From positions 1,265,001 to 1,329,000 of the forward strand of contig NC_083516.1 of NCBI RefSeq assembly GCF_032362555.1: a stretch of 64,000 nucleotides of DNA, in the 5' to 3' direction. Made by a program: the position numbers and the translations under genes. Below are positions 23,301 through 32,300 of the stretch, piece by piece; position 1 is the first letter of the stretch, and each line of letters begins with the position of its first letter. The notes beneath the pieces were generated by a model. It saw only the letters and a list, made by a program, of their open reading frames with translations. It was not told the origin of the DNA and ran no database searches. This DNA comes from Amyelois transitella (Eukaryota; Arthropoda; Insecta; Lepidoptera; Pyralidae).

Positions 23301-26300
23301 ATAGGTCTCGAATAAGGTTACCGCATATAATAACTGTTTTAATTTCAGGTAAAACAGGTATATATTTTCGAGCCAATAAGATTCATATCGTCGCCCCAGT
23401 GAACAACTCAATAACAATAAAAAAAAAACAAAATGAACTCGTTTTAACCCCCAGACATGGAATAACGCGTTCTCAATTAACTTTAACAAGTAGCCGCCGT
23501 CATAATGATAACAGGCCGAGTGGAGGCGGGTTAGAGTAGCTATCATCTGTAGAGCGACACCTTTTCATAACATACCGGTTTTTTGAGACGTTTCGACAGA
23601 GTGGTACTGAACTTGGTCACAGGATATTTGATAATACGTACATATAATCACGTCTATATCCCTTGCGGGATAGGCAGAACCAACAGTGTTGAAAATGCTG
23701 ATATAGACGTGATTATATGTATGTATTATCTGATATCCTGTGACCACGTTCAGTGCGACTCTGTCGAAACGTCACGAAAAAGCTGGTATGTTCTCAGTTT
23801 TGACCTATAGGTATGTATGTTTGTCCGCGATTATTTCCCGTTTCGTTGAACCGATTTTGATGCGGTTTTCAGGAAAGTGTTACACTTGGGACGGTTTTAG
23901 AAATGCAACAGACTTTAAAAAAGGCGGTAGTACACAGTAGTTTTTTAAGATTTCTTCACCAGCGAGTGAGTGTTTTTCGCTAGGTTAATGCTTATTCTAT
24001 TGTTCGAATGATAACGAGAGCTTACTCACTACATTGATAAGTGTGTAACCGCCCTAAAATGCAGCTTTAGTTATAACATTATGCTGTTTTGAGTATATTA
24101 TTTTATTATGTTGAGTCTTCGGTGGTGTCAGTATTTTGCAAAGTTGCAAAGTGTTACAAAATGTGATAGAATAATTAGTGTGTAACAAGTTGTGACATGT
24201 TTAAAACGTGTTCAAATAAAATTATAATTTTAAATTTAGTATCATGACAGATTTTGCGAATCGTCGAAGGTTGTTTGAAGACGTACGTAATGTTAACAAG
24301 AGCATGTACTTATACATACATATTGTCAAGTCTATATCCCTTGCGGGGTAGACAGATCCTTGAAAAGACTGATAGGCCAGTTCAGCTGGTTTGGCTTAAT
24401 GATAGAATTAAGATTCAAATAGTGACAGGTTGCTATGGGCTTGCAACCTCAAAGAAGAATCCCAAGTTTGCATATCCCTTAGTCGCCTTTTACGACATCC
24501 ATGGGTGAGATGAGTGGTTGTATTCTTCTACCCGGCGCCCATAGTTAATTACAGCTATGCGTGAAATAATATTAACGTAAACACTTACATAATGTTTTCC
24601 CATTTTTTCTTTCATTCACAGTTATCAATAAAAGAATGGGACATCCCATACGACGAGTTGAAACTATTCGAGATAATTGGCACGGGCCGCTTCGGCACCG
24701 TCTACCGGGGCAGCTGGTACGGGCCGGTGGCGGTGAAGCTGATACACGTGCACTCGCTCAAGAACGACTATGTGCCGCTGGATACCTTCAAACATGAGGT
24801 GACGTGGTTTATTGTGTGATTTTATTATTTGTACGTCATGCATTTTTTCATGGAAGCGTGGGCAGGGCAGAGACTACGTGTTTTCATTTGCCACGATCTC
24901 TGCATACTTCTTTCGCTTCATCCATGGTTTCGGGTACTCTTGACCTGACCTTGATGTTCTTGATTTGATCAAGGTACTCGTGCGTCTAGGCCTAATGTAG
25001 TTGACGTACCGACCTTATGCCATTCATGTTCTTGATTTTATTTAGGTGGGTCTAGGCCTAATGTAGTTGACGTAATTTATTATCTTGGGCATCCTTTAAA
25101 GCGAGAACTTGTTCAAGAATGATTGTACTGTTATTAAATCTTGTGGTAAGCTGATTTAATAAACATGGGCTACTAATCTGATTTAATTATGTATCGAGCG
25201 AGCGAGCTCATTTTATGATAGAACAATCGCTCAAGAATTGGTAGTGGACCTAATACACAACCTTGGGGAACTCCTCAAGTCCAGCAAAGTTAAGTGGTTC
25301 CAGTGATGAACCTTGGAAAACTCCAATTGCTAATGCACTTTTCCAAAGATGACTCTACATATTTTCAAAATCGAGGTGACTTAATGTGTGGCGAGTCCGA
25401 TGTTGCACTTTACGGATCACCTTATATACGTAAACTCCCCTGAATGGAGATTATAATCGTAGCAGGCCTACTTACTTGTTTGTTAAAAAAATGTATTGGT
25501 CCAACTGTACAACCTTGGGGGAACCCTCTAATATTCTCCCATTTATTTGTAATATCTTTCGATAAATTTAAAAAGTCGTTTATGAATTTTGATCTTTCTT
25601 TTCAACCTCTAGTATCTATAACCATAGACGTAAGAAAAAAGTGCCCGAAACCGCCGAGCTTGCATGAAGAGAGTTATGAATGTGGATGAAGCGAAGAAAG
25701 TATGCAGAGATCGTGACAAGTGGAAAGATGTAGTCTCTGCCTACCCCTCCGGGAAAGAGGCGTGATTTTATGTTTGTATGTAGGAAAAAAGGCCGACGGA
25801 GTTTTACTATATGACAAAATGAAGTTGTATATATACACACCTCACTTACACACTCTCACTAATAACGTGACAGTCGCCTGCAATTACGTCATAGATGCGT
25901 CATAGATTATTAAAAGAAATGGCAAGTTTTGTCACTCACACAATCGTAACACGCTGCCATAACGATGCTTCAATTCTTATTTTATACGTCTATGCCTATA
26001 AACTTTATTAATTTAAAAACTATATTTTTATTGAATTTTTTTTTGTATGTACATTATAATTATTTTATTTTATATATTGTGTTGGTATACATATATATTT
26101 ATTTAATTTGACACCACATAAAGTTCTCTGTCAGACCCAATAGTTGACTGGTAGATAATGTTACCAGCATTAAATCCGCCAATTGTGCTTTGTGCAATGA
26201 AGTTTAATTTTTTTTTTTAATTCCTCAGGTTGCAACGTTTAGGAAAACGCGTCACACGAATCTCCTTCTATTCATGGGCGCGTGTATGAAACCTCCTCGG

Positions 26301-29300
26301 CTGGCTATAGTGACGGCATTGTGCACAGGAAACACGCTGTACACTCACATCCACCTGCGCAAGGACAAGATCACAGTGAACAAGAGCTGTTTGATCGCGC
26401 AGCAGATATCTCAGGTCGGTGGATAAAAACGGCGCGTGCGCATGTCATGCTACGAGGAGGCTTAGTAATAGATTAGCCTAGTAATTAAAGAAATATAAAG
26501 AAACTAAAGTAACTAAAATATAAAGAAGCTTAGTAATAGATTAGCCTAGTAATTAAAGAAATATAAAGAAAAACTATTTTATGTATGTACGTACTAGCTG
26601 TTCCCGCGACTTCGTCCGCGTGAAATAATTATTTTGGGAATCATTGAAGCTCTCATAGATGAATCATTTTCCCCGTTTTTTTTTTCACATATTCCATTAT
26701 ATTTTTGTTTATAGTTGCAGCGTGATGTTATACGTATAACCTAAAGCCTTCCTCGATAAATGGTCTATTCAACGCAAAAACAATTTTTCAATTCGAACCA
26801 GTAGTTCCTGAGATTAGTGCGTTCAAACAAACAAACTCTTCAGCTTTATGATATTAGTATAGATATAATATCGTCTATATCCCTTGCGGGGTAGACAGAG
26901 ACAACAGTCTTGAAAAGACTGATAGGCCACATCATTTAAATAGTGACAGCTTGCTATCCCATCGCCTTAAAGAATCCCAAGTTAACAATAAAGTAAAGCC
27001 GTCTGTTAGTAGCCTTTTACGACATCCATGAGATAGAAATTGACTGTTCTTATTATTTTTATTTTTATTGGTGCTGGGAACCACACGGCAATGATTGTTA
27101 ATAAAATAATGTTATTTTCAGGGTATGGGATACCTTCACGCGCGTGGCATCATCCATAAAGACTTGAAAACCAAAAACATCTTCATTGAGAACGGAAAAG
27201 TGGTCATCACGGACTTCGGCCTCTTCAGCGTCACCAAACTTTGTTTCGGCAACAAGTTAGTATTATATAATTTATAAGTTTTTTTTACATAGGTACATAC
27301 ATATACAGGGTGACTTTTAATTCAACTGCATAAATTTAACTGTTAAATGTACTCATCTAAAGGATATTTAAAAACGTTAAAAGAAAAATATCGGTTCATA
27401 TTTCAGTAAGTACGAAAAAAAATAAAAGTATCAAAATCCACGATTCTATCATCCCAGCCGGCGGAAAAGCGACGCGTGAGATTCAGAGGTCAACGACACA
27501 ATTCATTCAGTTGAGCGATCTCGACAACTCTGTACTTTGCTTGATCTTGATACTAGAAAAATAATTTATTTTTCAGACATTTATTTACATGTTTAGTTTT
27601 AATTTCCTTTTGTAGTATAGGTCTCTAATTGTAGTAATTAAAACGGATTACAAAAATATAAGTTATTTATTGAGAGAGCACTATGTGTTACAAACAAGAT
27701 GGATGTTCAATCAATCATAATAAAAAGCGGAAGTAACATCGACAATGACAAAATAGTGTAGTGACACTGACATTTGAATAGTAGATAAGGCGTCAATTTT
27801 AAACTTACTTCAACATGCCCACCAAATTAGAGCCTTATCCCATCCTACCTTTTCTACACAATTCAAAAATGCAGAGATACAAGTTAATCTTACATAATTC
27901 TTATAACCTACATATACACTTTCATATGCAACAGTATGCTGACACTCTTAGCAAGAAAAAATATTTATTTAATATAAGTAACTCCTATTTTATCTCTATG
28001 ATATTGAAATTTACCTCGAGGAAGAGGTTTTGTAAACATATCAGCACACTGCTCACTTGTACATAAGTATTTTACATCTATTTCTTTTTCTTGAAACTTT
28101 TCTTTAATGAACTTATATTTTACATCAATATGCTTACACCTTTTGTGAAAGTCTGTATTTTTAATAACTGAAATTGTACTTTGATTGTCCACACACAAAC
28201 AAATTGAGTTCTGATTATAAGCACTTATATCAAGGAGTAGTCTTTTAATCCATAATGCTTCTTTTGTGGCAGAACATGCTGCCATAAATTCGGCTTCTGT
28301 AGTAGATAATGCTATGCATTGCTGTCTTTGACTAGCCCATGTAATAGCTGCACCATTTTTGATAAATACATATCCGGTAGTAGATCTCCTCGTATCATTG
28401 TCTGTGGCATAGTCTGAGTCACTGTAACCTTCCACAGTATTATTACTCATTGAAGTATAGAGTATCCCATACTCTTTGGTTTCTTTTAAATACCTTAGCA
28501 TCCGTTTTACAGCAGCCCAATGAGTATTATCATAAGAGTCTAGAAAACGACTCAATAAGCTGACACCGAACATAATATCTGGTCTACTTACAATTGCAAG
28601 ATGCATAAGAGAACCCACTGCCTCTCTAAAAGGTATGTTCTCTTCTGGTGCTATTTTTCTCTTTTCCAATGTTGTATGCGGATCTACAGGAATACTATTT
28701 CCGTTAGCATCATTCATGTTAAATTTAAAAAGTAATTTTTCAATGTATTTCTTCTGGTGAACAAATATATGTTTTTCTGATCTTTCTATTTGCAAACCCA
28801 CGAAAGTCCTTGGCTCCATGGTTTTTATTTCAAAGTTTTCTTTAAGATCATCCAGTACCTTGCTTATTACATTTTTCTTTTTAGAAATTATCAAACCGTC
28901 ATCAACATAGAGCAAAAGATATACTATAGTTCCATCTACACATCCAGTATAGACACATTGATCAGAGTGACTATTTGAAAAACCAAATTTGTTAATAACA
29001 GATGTGAATTTGTTATTCCAACAACGTGGGGCTTGCTTTAACCCATATAAAGATTTGTTTAATTTGCATACATGATTCGGTGGGGCATCTATTCCTTCAG
29101 GTACTTTCATATATATATCTTCTACAATATCCCCATAAAGAAAAGCCGTTTTAACATCAAACTGCATCATTTCAAGATTGTGTTGACATACTTCTGAAAG
29201 TAAAATTCGAACCGAGTCATATCTAATAGTTGGAGAAAAAGTTTCAGTATAGTCAATTTCATAATTTTGTGAACAGCCTTTAGCACAGAGTCTTGATTTA

Positions 29301-32300
29301 TAGACTAAACCTGATGGACCATCTTTAATACGGAAGACCCACTTCGACCCAATTGTTTTTGATTTTGGTGGTTTCTCCATCAGTGTCCAGGTGTTGTTGA
29401 GCTCATGTGCTTTCAGTTCCTCTTTAATTGACTGTTTCCATTTATCACTATTACTTGATGATATAGCTTCAACGTATGTCAGTGGCACATCATGATCTTC
29501 TAGAATTCCACCTTTACAGAGGTAAGTATTATTTTCTTGTTTTAATCTTCTAGATCTAGTTATAATATTACTTGGTTCATCTAATTCAATATTTGTTTCA
29601 GGAATATACAGAGAACTGTCATCACAACTATTATCAGAATGAAAAGAATCATCACTGTCCATTAACATACTTTTATCATCTGTTTTAGCATTACTCTGTT
29701 CATTTTCGTGCAAGTCTCTTATAATTGTAGGTTCATTATTATTTTCCACTGTCGATAAGGGCATCACTGAATAATCTTGCTTAGTTGAATTTTCCATAAA
29801 TACAACATCCCTACTAATTATTACTTTATGTGTTTTTGGATTTATTAATTTATAGCCTTTGGTTGTATCACAGTACCCAATAAAAGTCATCTTACTTGCC
29901 TTGGGATCCAGTTTATGTAGTTTCTCTTTAGGCACTTTAACCATGGCTTCGCAACCAAAAACCTTCAAATGACTTACATCTGGCTTTCTTCCAGACCATA
30001 CCTCCTCAGGTGTAGCATATGACAGTGCACGGGTTGGACATCTGTTGGTTATATAGGCAGCTGTAGCTACTGCTTCTGCCCAGTACTGCTTCTGTAAGTT
30101 AGAGTTAATTAACATACACCGTGCTCTTTCCATGAGTGTGCGATTCATACGCTCGGCCAGACCATTCTGTTGAGGTGTATAAGTATTGGAAGTTTGATGA
30201 ATAATGCCTGCTTTCTTTAAGTAATCAGAGAATTCTTTGCTTAAGTACTCTTTCCCATTATCAGTTCGTAAGCATTTAATACTAGAATTAAGCTGATTCT
30301 CTACTAATGCTTTGTATTCTTTAAATTTCAAGAAAACATCAGATTTATTGTGTAAAAAATAAACATATACTTTCCTGGTATAATCATCTGTAAATGTGAG
30401 GAAGTACCTGGCCTTTCCAAGTGACTTTACCTCCAGCGGTCCACAGATGTCAGAGTGTATCAACTCCAAAGGTTTTTTAGCTCGGGAACCTTCAGTTGGA
30501 AACGGCAGTCTTGACTGTTTTCCCTTTTGACATGGTTCACATATAATTTTGTCTTTATTTTGTACTAATTTCACTCCATCAGTACTGCCTGCCAATTTAT
30601 TAAAATCATTGAAGTTTAAATGTGCCATTCTTTGATGCCATAATACAAAATCTGACTCATTTCCTTTACAACTGTATGCTGGAATAGTAATTGTATTCAG
30701 CCGGTACATATTGTGGATGAGATTTGCTGTTGCTACCTCATAATTCTTGTTGTTAAATATTTTACAGCCATAATTTGTAAATTGTATGGAACATCCATTC
30801 TTTATCAGTTGACTAACTGACAGTAAATTAGTTGCTAGTTCTGGTACATAGAGAACATTTTTTACTTGAATAACTTGACTTTTTCCATCTGCAGCAACAA
30901 CCCTTAAGTCTATTTTACCACAACTTTTAACCGGAAGCATTTTATCATTTGCTATTCTAATGCTAGTGATCGGAGGGGGTACCTCATCATAAAGCCAGTC
31001 TTGCCTCAGGGACATATGCATGGACGCGCCTGAATCTATGTACCACCCATCATCATTCTTAGCTGTTGCAGAGAATACAGCAACATAACCTGAATTTTTA
31101 TTGCTTTGTTCTTCTTTCTTATTTTTCTTTAATCTGCAATTTTTACTTAAATGACCATAGCGGTTGCAGTTAAAACATCTCGGACCTTTATTATGACCTT
31201 GTTGGGAGTTGTAATGCTTATTGAACTTGGCATGCTTTGTGTAAAGTGCGGAAGTGTCAGTATCAGTAGATTTTATTTCTTGTAGCAGTTTTGTCTTAAT
31301 CAAATCAGCACTTATCTTTACACCGGAGCTTTCGATGCCCATTATCATAGGCTTGTAGCTATCTGGGAGGCCAGCAAGCATCAGCGTTCCCAGCCACTCA
31401 TCATCAACATTAAAGTGGATATTCCGTAGCTTATGCGCTGATGACATTATCTTGTTTACATATGCTTCTACAGTTTCACTAGTTTCTAATGTTGTGTTTA
31501 TTAGGTCTTTCAACAAACCTACTTTCCTGGTTAATCCACTGTCTTCGAACGCTTTCGTCAAGTTGTCCCAAACTTGTTTTGCATTTGTTGCATCTTGAAT
31601 ATGGACATAGAGAATCGGTTCTACTAATAAAATAAGTTTTGACTTAGCTTTTACATCAATTTTAATGGATTTTGAATCGTTAGGAATTGGTTCCTTCAGT
31701 ATGCAATCATACAGGTCTTCATGTTGTAAGTATGCTTTGACGGCAAAACTCCAGGTAGCCCAATTGTCTCGTCCCGTAAGTTTAGGGATTGACATTATAT
31801 TATTATTATTATTCATGATGATAATAATTATTTTGAAATAGCTGAAAAATAGAGACTCGCGAGTCGGTAACTGTAGGTTATACACGTTTTATGAAAATTT
31901 TTGTAAAACACAACAACCGATACTTTTTCTCAAACTATAAAACTTATCAGAGCTTTCTTGGCCCATAACCTGTAGTAATTAAAACGGATTACAAAAATAT
32001 AAGTTATTTATTGAGAGAGCACTATGTGTTACAAACAAGATGGATGTTCAATCAATCATAATAAAAAGCGGAAGTAACATCGACAATGACAAAATAGTGT
32101 AGTGACACTGACATTTGAATAGTAGATAAGGCGTCAATTTTAAACTTACTTCAACACTAATAAAGCGTGTGACGTAGTTTTTGAGGGTTTTTTAAATGTG
32201 AAAATGATAACGTTTAATTTAAATAAAAATAGGCTCGGTGCCGGGAACCGCACGGCACGTAGTTTTTTTTTATTTATTAATTATTATAGGATACTAGGTA

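Larger units (their letters stand above)
18543..23361 (+). mobile_element. DIRS1-like tyrosine-recombinase retrotransposon, degenerate
   Basis: Lies in ksr intron 12. It has inverted terminal repeats of about 160 bp (18561-18720 and 23157-23320) and an internal complementary region at about 23002-23112. That region is the reverse complement of the two outer ends joined head to tail, the hallmark of DIRS1-type elements. It encodes a gag-like ORF, RT, the post-RNase H domain and a tyrosine recombinase, in the usual order. The RT and recombinase frames are each broken by a one-base indel, and RNase H looks internally deleted. This copy is therefore unlikely to be autonomous. Outer limits are placed from the complementary region and could be off by a few bases. 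Confidence 0.9.
27630..32156 (-). mobile_element. Full-length Copia-type LTR retrotransposon
   Basis: Lies in ksr intron 15, antisense to the gene. LTRs of 186 bp (27630-27815 and 31971-32156) appear identical by eye. The 5 bp target duplication is CTAAT (27625-27629 and 32157-32161). Just inside the 5' LTR (minus sense) is ggttatgggcc, the primer site used by copia-type elements with an initiator-tRNA-Met half molecule. The single polyprotein frame is intact. Identical LTRs and an intact frame point to a recent insertion. It landed inside an older element with CAGGGTGA ends. Confidence 0.95.
27306..32233 (+). mobile_element. CAGGGTGA element interrupted by Copia
   Basis: The left part, 27306-27629, starts CAGGGTGACTTTTAATTC. 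The right part, 32157-32233, continues seamlessly after the CTAAT duplication. It keeps about 110 bp of internal sequence missing from the 16674 copy. The right end is lost, abutting a family A SINE end (gtgccgggaaccgcacggcac). Confidence 0.65.

Noticed and set aside
23240..23539. Frame across the right end of the DIRS element
   Set aside because: Runs through the inverted terminal repeat; no coding signature.
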